Shown: in pieces, positions 30,867 through 39,482 of the stretch
How positions within the stretch are numbered: the stretch's first letter is position 1
How the letters are laid out: every line of letters begins with the position of its first letter
Origin: Bacteroidales bacterium
GTDB lineage: Bacteria; Bacteroidota; Bacteroidia; Bacteroidales; UBA932
Length of the DNA stretch: 64,000 nt
NCBI GenBank assembly: GCA_012510445.1
Contig: JAAZIA010000045.1
Coordinates: 1-64,000 of the forward strand
Direction: 5' to 3'
Notes under the pieces: model-generated
Told to the model about the DNA's origin: nothing
Seen by the model: the letters and a program-made list of their open reading frames with translations, nothing else
Database searches by the model: none
Position numbers and translations under genes: made by a program

Positions 30867-30975
30867 TTTAGATTCAATCTAGCGCACCAGAATTTTCAAC
30901 CACTGCTGCATTTCTCTTGCAACCAGCTACTTGCGGTTTTTGCAAAAAAAATTGGCGCGTTAGATTCAATCTAAC
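30867..30975. repeat. MITE-like element copy B
   Basis: tttagattcaatctagcgcacc ... ggcgcgttagattcaatctaac; matches 30152-30260. Confidence 0.85.
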
Positions 30976-31028
30976 TGCGCCAAACTGCGCCAAACTGCGC
31001 CAAACTGCGCCAAAACTGCGCAAAACTG
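30975..31028. repeat. 10-bp tandem repeat (ctgcgccaaa), about five copies
   Basis: ctgcgccaaactgcgccaaactgcgccaaactgcgccaaaactgcgcaaaactgc. Confidence 0.9.
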
Positions 31029-31048
31029 CATCCAAATGCAGTGGTGCT

Positions 31049-32890
31049 TTAATCAAAGCCTTTAATGGTGACTTTGCGGGAGCTCGATTTACCAAATTCG
31101 TGGTAGATGGGTTTGCGTACGATGATCACTTGGTTAGCGGGAACGTACAATCTTAGGGAGCCTATGGTGCCGTCCCAAGGATGGGCTTTGTTAATCTGGT
31201 ACGAGGGGATGGTCATCACATTGCCGGTTAAATGAAAAGCGGGTGTTTGTTTTTCTGCCGTTTCCAGTGCATCTGATTTTGATTGACCAAAGGAGCGAGA
31301 TTTCAGCAATACAGACGGAGTCTCAAACTGGGACTGTCGTACAACGGTTACAGGCGGAAATATGACCACATTGGGATCTTTTCTTTTGCCTTCAATCCAT
31401 CCCAGTTTGTAAACCGCGTTGTCTGCTTCTATCCAGTAGCGCTCAAACAGAAAATCTTCCCTTGCATCCAGGTCTATGAATAAGGTGTCTGAGGTTAGTT
31501 CAATAGGTATGCGTTCTTCTACAGAGGCGTGCTTTTTGAAATGTGAAGCTCCACGGGAGCCGGTTACAATCAGACCAACCAGTGCGACAAGCCAAGTGAA
31601 AAACATAATACCGCCAATCCATCGAGGGCCTCTTATGTTGAATACCAGAACAGAGCCGAGGTATAAGAAGCCCAGTACGGGAATAAGAACCGTGAGCATA
31701 CCAAACACCTTGAACCAGAAGATGCTACCTGTAAAAGCCACTAGGTTAAACAGTGCAGTAGGAAGGAAATTCAGGGCAAATCCCGTAACGGAAAAGGCCA
31801 GAACCAAGCTTATTAATACAGCAGAGCTGCCTATCAGAAAAAACAACCCTACAATCACTGCAACTACTCGTAGTAAAATATACCACGCCTTATTTCTGCC
31901 GGAAGAGCTATACGAAGGATGACGGTAAGAATCGTAGAGGCTGTGTGATGTTCCATAGCTTTGTGACGGCTCGAAGCTGCGAGGTGCACGAGAGCTGCGA
32001 GGTGCACGAGAGCTGCGAGGTGCACGAGAGCTGCGAGGTGCACGAGAGCTGCGAGGTACACGAGAGCTGCGAGGTGCACGAGAGCTGTATGCTGCACGAG
32101 AGCTGCGAGGTACACGAGAGCTGCGTGGTGCACGAGAGCTGCGTGGTACACGAGAGCTGTATGTTGCACGAGAGCTGTGTGCTGCACGAGAGCTGTGTGC
32201 TGCACGAGAGCTGTGTGTTGCACGAGAGCTACGCGATGCTCGGGCAGAGCTGCGTGTCCTGTCAGCTCTGCTTACACGCTGTAACCCTCTTGCAGACAGC
32301 GGTTCCCCGCGCATGGCATATTTTTCTTCTACGGTGCGTGCTGCCGGTATGAGGATCCACATAATCAAATAAATTATAAAGAAGAACCCTCCAAAGTTGA
32401 AAGTAAAAGTACCCCGACCAGAGATAAATTCACCGTAGTGAACAACAGAAGGTAAAAAGAGCAAAACAGCATATACCAGGCGGACAATCACCACGTCTAT
32501 ATTAAAATAGGCAGCCAGTCCCGAACAAACTCCGCCAAGCACTTTGCGGTCTATGTTCCGATACAATTTCTTAGGTGGAAAGGGGGTATCGTGGTATGTA
32601 CTGCCAGTAAAATCAGAGGCTCCGCTTTCTTCTTCTATAACTTCCAGCGGTCCCATAATTTCTAAAACTTGGTTTACTATGTCTTTAGATACTACATGTT
32701 CTCCGGCATGGGTGCGTTCAGAAAGAAGCTCGGCAATACGCTCTTCTATTCCGTCCACTATTTCCATCCCTCCTTCCTTGCCGGAATAGTACCTGCGTAA
32801 ATGGTCCAGATATACTTTTAGAGTGCTATAGGCATCTTCCGACAGCGTAAAAGGTATCTTATTGATACTTACCCTGATTACTTTTTTCAT
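31049..32890 (-). CDS. PspC domain membrane protein with (SSRAPR)n low-complexity segment
   Basis: 613 aa; KKLYRNIDRKVLGGVCSGLAAYFNIDVVIVRLVYA PspC motif; repeat segment; C-terminal beta-rich region. Confidence 0.88.
   Translation of the reverse strand: MKKVIRVSINKIPFTLSEDAYSTLKVYLDHLRRYYSGKEGGMEIVDGIEERIAELLSERTHAGEHVVSKDIVNQVLEIMGPLEVIEEESGASDFTGSTYHDTPFPPKKLYRNIDRKVLGGVCSGLAAYFNIDVVIVRLVYAVLLFLPSVVHYGEFISGRGTFTFNFGGFFFIIYLIMWILIPAARTVEEKYAMRGEPLSARGLQRVSRADRTRSSARASRSSRATHSSRAAHSSRAAHSSRATYSSRVPRSSRAPRSSRVPRSSRAAYSSRAPRSSRVPRSSRAPRSSRAPRSSRAPRSSRAPRSFEPSQSYGTSHSLYDSYRHPSYSSSGRNKAWYILLRVVAVIVGLFFLIGSSAVLISLVLAFSVTGFALNFLPTALFNLVAFTGSIFWFKVFGMLTVLIPVLGFLYLGSVLVFNIRGPRWIGGIMFFTWLVALVGLIVTGSRGASHFKKHASVEERIPIELTSDTLFIDLDAREDFLFERYWIEADNAVYKLGWIEGKRKDPNVVIFPPVTVVRQSQFETPSVLLKSRSFGQSKSDALETAEKQTPAFHLTGNVMTIPSYQINKAHPWDGTIGSLRLYVPANQVIIVRKPIYHEFGKSSSRKVTIKGFD
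31970..32265 (-). repeat. In-frame 18-bp tandem repeat (agctgcgaggtgcacgag), about 14-15 units
   Basis: Encodes SSR(A/V)(P/A/T)(R/H/Y) hexapeptides; units at the 3' side of the gene are the most uniform. Confidence 0.95.
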
Positions 32891-33219
32891 TTTCTTAAAA
32901 TCTCAAGTGTTTCTACCAATTCTTTCCAAGCCTTGTCCATTTCCAGAAGTACGGCTTGCCCTTTGTCTGTGAGGGAGTAATATTTACGAGGAGGTCCTTG
33001 AGTGGACTCTTCCCAACGGTACGTAAGAAGACCCTGATTTTTCTGCCGGGTCAATAAAGGGTACAATGTCCCCTCTACCACTATAATACGCGCCTCTTTC
33101 AGTTTGCCAATCAATTCAGAGGCGTATGCGTGTTTTTTTTCTAAAATGCTAAGGATGCAATACTCCAGTACGCCTCTACGCATTTGCGATTTAATGTTTT
33201 CAATATTGTTTTGATTCAT
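32887..33219 (-). CDS. PadR family transcriptional regulator
   Basis: 110 aa; RRGVLEYCILSILEKKHAYASELIGKLKEARIIVVEGTLYPLLTRQKNQGLLTYRWEES. Confidence 0.94.
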   Translation of the reverse strand: MNQNNIENIKSQMRRGVLEYCILSILEKKHAYASELIGKLKEARIIVVEGTLYPLLTRQKNQGLLTYRWEESTQGPPRKYYSLTDKGQAVLLEMDKAWKELVETLEILRK

Positions 33220-33247
33220 AACGGCTCTTTTTAGTTGATTAAGGTTC

Positions 33248-33853
33248 TTAGCGATGCTTGCTATAACGACGCAAATTTTCAGCAGTTATAGGGAGTCCTC
33301 GCATTTCCAGTTTTTCAGAAGCTGTTCGTGCTTTTGGGACGGCAATCCAAAGAATAATATAAATCCAAAACCCTGCACTTCCCATGAAGAAAGAAGCTAC
33401 TGCCAGTACGCGTACCAGTACGGGATCACAATTAAAGTAAGCAGCCAGACCGCTGCAGACTCCTCCTATTACAGAATCATCGGGATTTCTGTACAACCGT
33501 CGTTCCGGTTTTTCGCCCAGACCGTCGTAACGTTCGTAATCTGAATACCCGTTACGACGTTTGGCCCTCGCCGTCCGTTCCTGCCTTTCTTCCCGCGCTG
33601 CAGAATCGTTAGGGTATCCCAGTTGTCTTATCACACGCTCTACTACCTCTAATGAAACTACCTCTGTTTTGCCTGTAGTATATTCAAAGAAAAGTTCGGC
33701 AATGCGTTGCTCAACGTCTTCCATAACTTCTGCCGCTTCTTTACTATCCATTTCACTACGAAAGCGTTCCAGGTAAAGATCCAGCCTTTGGTATGCATCT
33801 TCTTCTATGATAAAGCTGCTTTTTCCAATGCCTACATTCAATACTTTTTTCAT
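33248..33853 (-). CDS. PspC domain protein
   Basis: 201 aa; RRLYRNPDDSVIGGVCSGLAAYFNCDPVLVRVLAV. Confidence 0.92.
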   Translation of the reverse strand: MKKVLNVGIGKSSFIIEEDAYQRLDLYLERFRSEMDSKEAAEVMEDVEQRIAELFFEYTTGKTEVVSLEVVERVIRQLGYPNDSAAREERQERTARAKRRNGYSDYERYDGLGEKPERRLYRNPDDSVIGGVCSGLAAYFNCDPVLVRVLAVASFFMGSAGFWIYIILWIAVPKARTASEKLEMRGLPITAENLRRYSKHR

Positions 33854-33991
33854 AATTTTCCTTTAATAAAAATTCGCATTCAGAATAATATGCGACAAAG
33901 ATATATAAAAAAATTGATACCTTGTACCACAAGGTACTGAAATATTTAAAAAATCTTAAAAGAAACCTATATATGCCTATCTTTGTAGGCT

Positions 33992-35188
33992 ATGGAAAGT
34001 ATTAAACAAATTTTCAAAATAGGAAACGGTCCTTCCAGTTCTCATACCATGGCTCCTCGTTGGGCAGCCTTGGAATTTGCCTCAAGAAATCCGGAAGCAG
34101 CCGCTTTTTCTGTGACTTTGTACGGCAGCTTGGCGGCTACCGGAAAAGGACACTATACAGATAGGTCTTTAGAAGAAGCTTTTGCTCCCAAACACGTAGA
34201 GATTTTTTGGGACTACCATACCGTACTGAAACAACATCCCAACGGGATGGAGTTCAAAGCACTGGACCAAGAAAAGAACGTTTTGGACACGTGGCTTACC
34301 TTTAGTATTGGCGGAGGAGACCTTTCAGATACGGGCAAAAGAAAAGCACATAAAACCATATATCCTCTGAATAAAATGGCAGATATTTTAACGTACTGTC
34401 AAGAAAAAGGGCTGCATTTTTGGGAATACGTAGCCATGCACGAAGAGGAAGATTTATGGGATTACCTTGACGAGGTATGGCAAACCATGAAAGCTGCCAT
34501 ACGCAGAGGCTTACAAAACGAGGGAGTACTTCCCGGACCGCTCCACCTGGCGCGCAGGGCTGCTTCTTATTACATCAAAGCACAAGGTTACAAAGGTTCT
34601 ATGCAAAGAAGGGCTATGGCTTTTTCGTATGCCCTTGCCGTAGCAGAAGAAAATGCAGAAGGCACAAAAATTGTGACAGCCCCTACTTGCGGCAGTTGCG
34701 GAGTAATACCTTCTGTACTGTATTTAAATCAAACTTCCTACAATTTCCCGGAAAGCCGTATATTACGCGCCCTTGCTACTGCAGGGCTTATTGGGACGCT
34801 TATTAAGCATAATGCTTCCATATCGGGGGCCGAGGTAGGTTGCCAGGGAGAGATTGGCTCGGCCTGTTCTATGTCAGCCGCAGCAGCCGTACAGCTTTTT
34901 GGAGGAAGCATTGCTCAGGCAGAGTATGCAGCCAGCATAGGCATGGAACATTTTTTGGGGCTTACTTGTGACCCCATTCACGGGTTGGTTCAAATACCGT
35001 GTATTGAAAGAAATGCTTTTGGAGCCACCCGTGCCATTGATGCCAATATGTACGCTTTACTCTCTGACGGTACACATAGAGTAAGCTTTGATACCATTAT
35101 AGAAGTGATGAAAAGAACGGGTCACGACCTGCCTTCTATATACAAAGAAACGTCGGAGGGAGGGCTGGCCATTGTGTCTAATACATGA
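33992..35188 (+). CDS. sdaA: L-serine ammonia-lyase
   Basis: 398 aa; GPSSSHTMAP, APTCGSCGVIPSVLY, GAEVGCQGEIGSACSMSAAA, CDPIHGLVQIPCIERNA. Confidence 0.96.
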   Translation: MESIKQIFKIGNGPSSSHTMAPRWAALEFASRNPEAAAFSVTLYGSLAATGKGHYTDRSLEEAFAPKHVEIFWDYHTVLKQHPNGMEFKALDQEKNVLDTWLTFSIGGGDLSDTGKRKAHKTIYPLNKMADILTYCQEKGLHFWEYVAMHEEEDLWDYLDEVWQTMKAAIRRGLQNEGVLPGPLHLARRAASYYIKAQGYKGSMQRRAMAFSYALAVAEENAEGTKIVTAPTCGSCGVIPSVLYLNQTSYNFPESRILRALATAGLIGTLIKHNASISGAEVGCQGEIGSACSMSAAAAVQLFGGSIAQAEYAASIGMEHFLGLTCDPIHGLVQIPCIERNAFGATRAIDANMYALLSDGTHRVSFDTIIEVMKRTGHDLPSIYKETSEGGLAIVSNT

Positions 35189-35238
35189 TTTTTTATAAAT
35201 TTACAAAAAATAGTATCAGTATTAAAAGTTAAAAGATT

Positions 35239-35562
35239 ATGAGTCAAATAGTAACGGATGATAATTTTAATTCGGTAGTATTAAAGTCAACGGTACCTGT
35301 TTTGGTTGACTTTTGGGCTGAATGGTGCGGCCCCTGTCGTCAGATTTCTCCCATGGTTGACGAATTGTCACAGGAAATGGAAGGAAAGATCTTAGTATGC
35401 AAATGCGATGTAGATCAGGCTACGGAAGTGCCTGCAAAATATATGATTCGCAGCATCCCTACCTTGCTTTTCTTTAAAAACGGAGAGCTTGTCCACAAGA
35501 TTGTAGGAGCTACCAATAAACAGACCATTCAAGAAAAATTGAATTCTCTAATAAACGAATGA
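35239..35562 (+). CDS. trxA: Thioredoxin
   Basis: 107 aa; VDFWAEWCGPCRQISP. Confidence 0.97.
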   Translation: MSQIVTDDNFNSVVLKSTVPVLVDFWAEWCGPCRQISPMVDELSQEMEGKILVCKCDVDQATEVPAKYMIRSIPTLLFFKNGELVHKIVGATNKQTIQEKLNSLINE

Positions 35563-35563
35563 T

Positions 35564-36181
35564 ATGAAAAAACACGTGATTACGTTCGTACTTTTGTTAG
35601 GACTAAGTACGGCAGCCCTGGCACAGGGCAGCTTTGTAGTAAAAGCAGGATTAAACTTCAACAAACTCCAGGATATTCAGGTAGGTAATGCAGAAGAAGC
35701 GTGGCAAGCCCAAACCGGATTTCATGCGGGAATAGGTGGTCAATACAGAATTCCGCTTATTGGACTTTCCTTCCAACCGGAAATTCTATACAGCCGTGTG
35801 CGTACAGATTTGGTAGGAGCCCCGGTAGGTCAGGATTCTTACGGCTTTAGGATTGATTACCTTGAGGTTCCCTTGAACATGCAGTTGGGAATCAATATAC
35901 TTTTCCTGCGTCCCTATGTATTTGCAGCACCTTACGTAAGGTACGCTCTGTTTAAAGGAGACCTGCTGGAACATGTAGACTGGAAGAACCTTAACCGGCT
36001 GGATTACGGATTTAGTCTGGGAGCCGGTTTAGAAATCTGGAAATTACAAATCTCGGGGAAATACAATTGGAGCTTTGGAAAATTGGCAAGAGGCGGAAGC
36101 TTACGTATTGATACGGATGATTGGAAGCTTGGGAACTCCAATATGAGAGGATTTGAATTATCCGTTGCTGTTCTCTTTTAA
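35564..36181 (+). CDS. Outer membrane beta-barrel protein (porin family)
   Basis: 205 aa; signal peptide, amphipathic strands, terminal aromatic residue (LSVAVLF). Confidence 0.75.
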   Translation: MKKHVITFVLLLGLSTAALAQGSFVVKAGLNFNKLQDIQVGNAEEAWQAQTGFHAGIGGQYRIPLIGLSFQPEILYSRVRTDLVGAPVGQDSYGFRIDYLEVPLNMQLGINILFLRPYVFAAPYVRYALFKGDLLEHVDWKNLNRLDYGFSLGAGLEIWKLQISGKYNWSFGKLARGGSLRIDTDDWKLGNSNMRGFELSVAVLF

Positions 36182-36184
36182 TAC

Positions 36185-37129
36185 ATGAAAGATGCTATGG
36201 ATTGGGTAAGGCAGTCTCTGGGGGCTGATTGGATGGCTTTTGAAAACATATTAAAAACAGCCCTGGACACTCCGCATGCTCTACTAACTACCATAGATCA
36301 ATACATTCTTAACAGGCCCGGTAAACAGATAAGGCCTGCTTTGGCTTTGTCTGCAGCAGGCGTATGTGGTACTCCGGGCCCGCTAAGCCATGCCGTAGCT
36401 GCCATAGCAGAAATGATTCATACGGCATCGCTCCTGCACGACGACGTGGCAGACAACGCTCAGACACGCCGTGGGAAAGAAAGCGTACAAAAACAGTTTG
36501 GTCCGCGAGCGGCCATTATGTTGGGGGATTTCTGGTTGGCCAGGGCTTTGCAAATTTTAATACAACATAATGGAACTCACTTGCTTCCCCTGTATGCCAA
36601 TGTTATTGAAGACCTTAGTGAGGGGGAAATTTTTCAAATGGAAAAGGCGAAAACATTGGATATAACGTTGGCAGACTACTATACTGTCTGTAAAAAGAAG
36701 ACGGCTTCTTTGTTCCATGTGTCGGTCATGTCCGGCGTGCTGTCCGTTCCCAATTCATCAACAACAGAAACTTATCGTCCCTTTTTAAGCCGAGCAGCCT
36801 ACCATATGGGTATGGCTTTTCAAATTAGGGACGACCTGGCAGATGTAACGCAAGACCTTGCCGAGGCAAAAATCACCTTGCCTCTCTTAGGTGCCTTGCG
36901 CCAAGCAGGAGACGAACGTTTTAGACCGCAAGTAATTCTGTGGATACGCAGTTTGGAAAAAGAAGACCTTACGGCCCATGATCAACTGATATCTTTTATA
37001 AAAGACCATAAAGGAAGAGAGTATGCCCAAAAGGTATTTAATCACCATAAAGAACAGGCCCGGGAACGGATCGGTCACCTTCCCAACTCTGTTTGGAAAG
37101 AGTGCCTGCTAACCATTTCAGATATGTAA
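36185..37129 (+). CDS. Polyprenyl synthetase family protein
   Basis: 314 aa; LLHDDVADNAQTRRGKESV and FQIRDDLADV aspartate-rich motifs. Confidence 0.92.
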   Translation: MKDAMDWVRQSLGADWMAFENILKTALDTPHALLTTIDQYILNRPGKQIRPALALSAAGVCGTPGPLSHAVAAIAEMIHTASLLHDDVADNAQTRRGKESVQKQFGPRAAIMLGDFWLARALQILIQHNGTHLLPLYANVIEDLSEGEIFQMEKAKTLDITLADYYTVCKKKTASLFHVSVMSGVLSVPNSSTTETYRPFLSRAAYHMGMAFQIRDDLADVTQDLAEAKITLPLLGALRQAGDERFRPQVILWIRSLEKEDLTAHDQLISFIKDHKGREYAQKVFNHHKEQARERIGHLPNSVWKECLLTISDM

Positions 37130-37140
37130 CGGGTTATTAA

Positions 37141-38319
37141 ATGAACAGCATACAAAACTTCTTTACTACGCAAAGTGTTTCCTCTACTTTGCTCTACTTG
37201 AGCCTTACTGTCTTTACCGGAGCCTTGCTTGGGAAGATTAAGTATAAAGGCATTGGCTTTGGGGCGGCGGGTGTATTGTTTACAGGCATACTCATTGCCC
37301 ATTTTGGCGCTCCTATAGATGTACAAACGTTGCACTTTGCACGTGATTTTGGACTCATTTTCTTTGTGTACAGTATAGGGCTGAGCATGGGACCGCGTTT
37401 CTTTTCTTCATTCAAAAAAGACGGTTTGCTACTGAATATACTGGCAGTAGTCATAGTGTTGGGAGGGTTTGGGATAGCTCTTTTGATTTATCGCTTTACC
37501 GGTATATCGCGTATTGCCGTTGCGGGGATTATGTGTGGCGCAGTAACCAATACACCTAGCCTGGGGGCTGCTCAGGAGGTGCTTGCCGGTCAAGGGGCAA
37601 GTGAGGCTGCCATTGCTCAAACAGGCATGGCGTATGCCAGTACTTATCCGTTTGGAGTTTTGGGAGTTATTCTTTCTATGGTGTTGCTAAGGGTATTTTT
37701 TAAGATAAAAATAGACCGTGAAATACAGAAATGCACAGACTATCCTAACGGGGCTCAAGCAAAGAAAGAGACTTGGGAAGCTCCTAGTATTCTCTTGCTT
37801 TTTCTTGGAATATTTATAGGAGTATTGGTGGGCAGCATTCCTATCTTTTTCCCCGGTTTGCCGGCACCTGCCAAATTAGGACTTGCCGGAGGCCCTTTGT
37901 TAGTGGCCATTCTTTTGGGGCATAAGGGACGCATTGGTAAAGTGAATTTTCACATGAGTCCACAAGTCATTTTTTTTATGCGTGATCTGGGTATTCTTCT
38001 CTTTCTCTCTTGCGTAGGACTGCTTTCCGGTGGGACGTTTGTAGAGACTATACTAAGCGGAGGATGGCAATGGATGCTGTACGGGACTGCCGTTACATTT
38101 ATTCCTGTTATGGTTGTAGGTGTTATTGCCCGCCTAATGAAAGTAAATTACCTTAAAATATGCGGTATGCTGGGAGGGGCCACGACCAATCCGCCTGCAT
38201 TGGATTTTATCAATGGTATTGCTCCCGTTCAGGCACAGGCTGCGGCTTATGCTATGGTATATCCCCTGGCCATGCTTCTTAGAATTCTTCTGGTTCAGGT
38301 TTTTATTCTTGTAACGTAG
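37141..38319 (+). CDS. AspT/YidE/YbjL-family putative transporter, short form without RCK domains
   Basis: 392 aa; two TM halves with GAVTNTPSLGAAQE and GGATTNPPALDFI motifs. Confidence 0.85.
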   Translation: MNSIQNFFTTQSVSSTLLYLSLTVFTGALLGKIKYKGIGFGAAGVLFTGILIAHFGAPIDVQTLHFARDFGLIFFVYSIGLSMGPRFFSSFKKDGLLLNILAVVIVLGGFGIALLIYRFTGISRIAVAGIMCGAVTNTPSLGAAQEVLAGQGASEAAIAQTGMAYASTYPFGVLGVILSMVLLRVFFKIKIDREIQKCTDYPNGAQAKKETWEAPSILLLFLGIFIGVLVGSIPIFFPGLPAPAKLGLAGGPLLVAILLGHKGRIGKVNFHMSPQVIFFMRDLGILLFLSCVGLLSGGTFVETILSGGWQWMLYGTAVTFIPVMVVGVIARLMKVNYLKICGMLGGATTNPPALDFINGIAPVQAQAAAYAMVYPLAMLLRILLVQVFILVT

Positions 38320-39004
38320 CAATACCTTGCCCTGTCTTTATTGAAAACTTGAGGTATGTGATGGGCTTTCCTTCGGCAAGAAACATTTCTTCGTAGAAGG
38401 TACGCACAGCTATCAGAGGGTCTGTACTTTGGCGACCGCTGCCGTAAATGTCAGTGTCTGCCTCTAACAGCTGCATCCCCTCCCACTCTTCTACTACTTG
38501 TCGCGTATAATCGTGCAATGGGCGACTGTCTGTTTTCAGGTGGATGATGGCATCCGGTTGTAGAAAGGTAAGGTATCTATTTAAAAACCCGGGCGAGGTC
38601 AACCTTTTCTTTTCTTTTTTAGGCTGAGGGTCGGGAAAAGTAATCCAGATTTCCGAGACTTCTCCCGCAGCAAAAAAGCTTTCAATCAGTTCAATACGTG
38701 TGCGAATGAAAGCCACGTTTTCAATCTTTTTTTCCAGAGCTGTTTTGGCCCCTCGCCACAGACGAGCCCCTTTTATATCTATACCAATGAAGTTTTTTCG
38801 TTTATGATGCTCGGCCAAGGCCAGGGTGTACTCGCCTTTTCCACATCCCAGTTCCAGAACAATGGGATGATTGTTCTTAAAGACTTTTTGAGTCCAATGC
38901 CCCTTGAGTGGATAATCTTTCCGGTACACCTCCTGAAAAGAAGGTTCATATAAGTTTTTAAAACCTTTGTTTTCCTGAAACCGTTGCAGTTTATTTTTCC
39001 CCAT
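38303..39004 (-). CDS. trmB: tRNA (guanine-N7)-methyltransferase
   Basis: 233 aa; LELGCGKGEYTLALA, IWITFPDPQPKKEKKRLTSPGFLNRY. Confidence 0.96.
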   Translation of the reverse strand: MGKNKLQRFQENKGFKNLYEPSFQEVYRKDYPLKGHWTQKVFKNNHPIVLELGCGKGEYTLALAEHHKRKNFIGIDIKGARLWRGAKTALEKKIENVAFIRTRIELIESFFAAGEVSEIWITFPDPQPKKEKKRLTSPGFLNRYLTFLQPDAIIHLKTDSRPLHDYTRQVVEEWEGMQLLEADTDIYGSGRQSTDPLIAVRTFYEEMFLAEGKPITYLKFSIKTGQGIATLQE

Positions 39005-39482
39005 TCTCTTGCATTTTCATAAGGATGCCTGCTTTAAGCAACCCTCGTAATGAGGCTTGCGGCATATTATGTTCCATCTGCCAGTAAAAAACAGAATCGC
39101 TTGCCCAAATTCCGTCTGTATTGACGGGAAGCCTGTAATCCAAAAATTGGCCCGAACGGAGGGCTTGTTGCGGAAGCAGCGGTAACCACAACGTGTCTGT
39201 GGATGGTTGTCCGCGGGCAGAAGAAAGTGCCTCGGGCGCGTATGTTAGTACAACAGACAGGTAATCGTAAGGATATTCTTTACTTACCCTAAGGTCCAGA
39301 AAGACACAATAGCGGGTATTAAGTTGTGGTAAAGACAGTTGTAGGGTAAGCTTATGCCCCTTTTCCCAGACAGCAGGAACAACCAATTCCCTTTGAGCAG
39401 AAGAGGGAGCAGAGCAACCGGTATGCAGGAACAACAGGCTTGCTAAAACGGCAAAAAACCATTTATGATTTTTAAGAAACAT
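38991..39482 (-). CDS. gldH: Gliding motility lipoprotein GldH-like
   Basis: Start trimmed to MFLKNHKWFFAVLASLLFLHTGC (lipobox); synteny HolB-RicT-GldH. Confidence 0.75.
   Translation of the reverse strand: MFLKNHKWFFAVLASLLFLHTGCSAPSSAQRELVVPAVWEKGHKLTLQLSLPQLNTRYCVFLDLRVSKEYPYDYLSVVLTYAPEALSSARGQPSTDTLWLPLLPQQALRSGQFLDYRLPVNTDGIWASDSVFYWQMEHNMPQASLRGLLKAGILMKMQENGEK

Noticed and set aside
31945-32352. 135-aa (HESCEV)n plus-strand ORF and the (HTALVQ)n minus ORF 31864..32223
   Set aside because: The 18-bp repeat keeps several frames open; only the PspC reading frame extends through unique conserved sequence.
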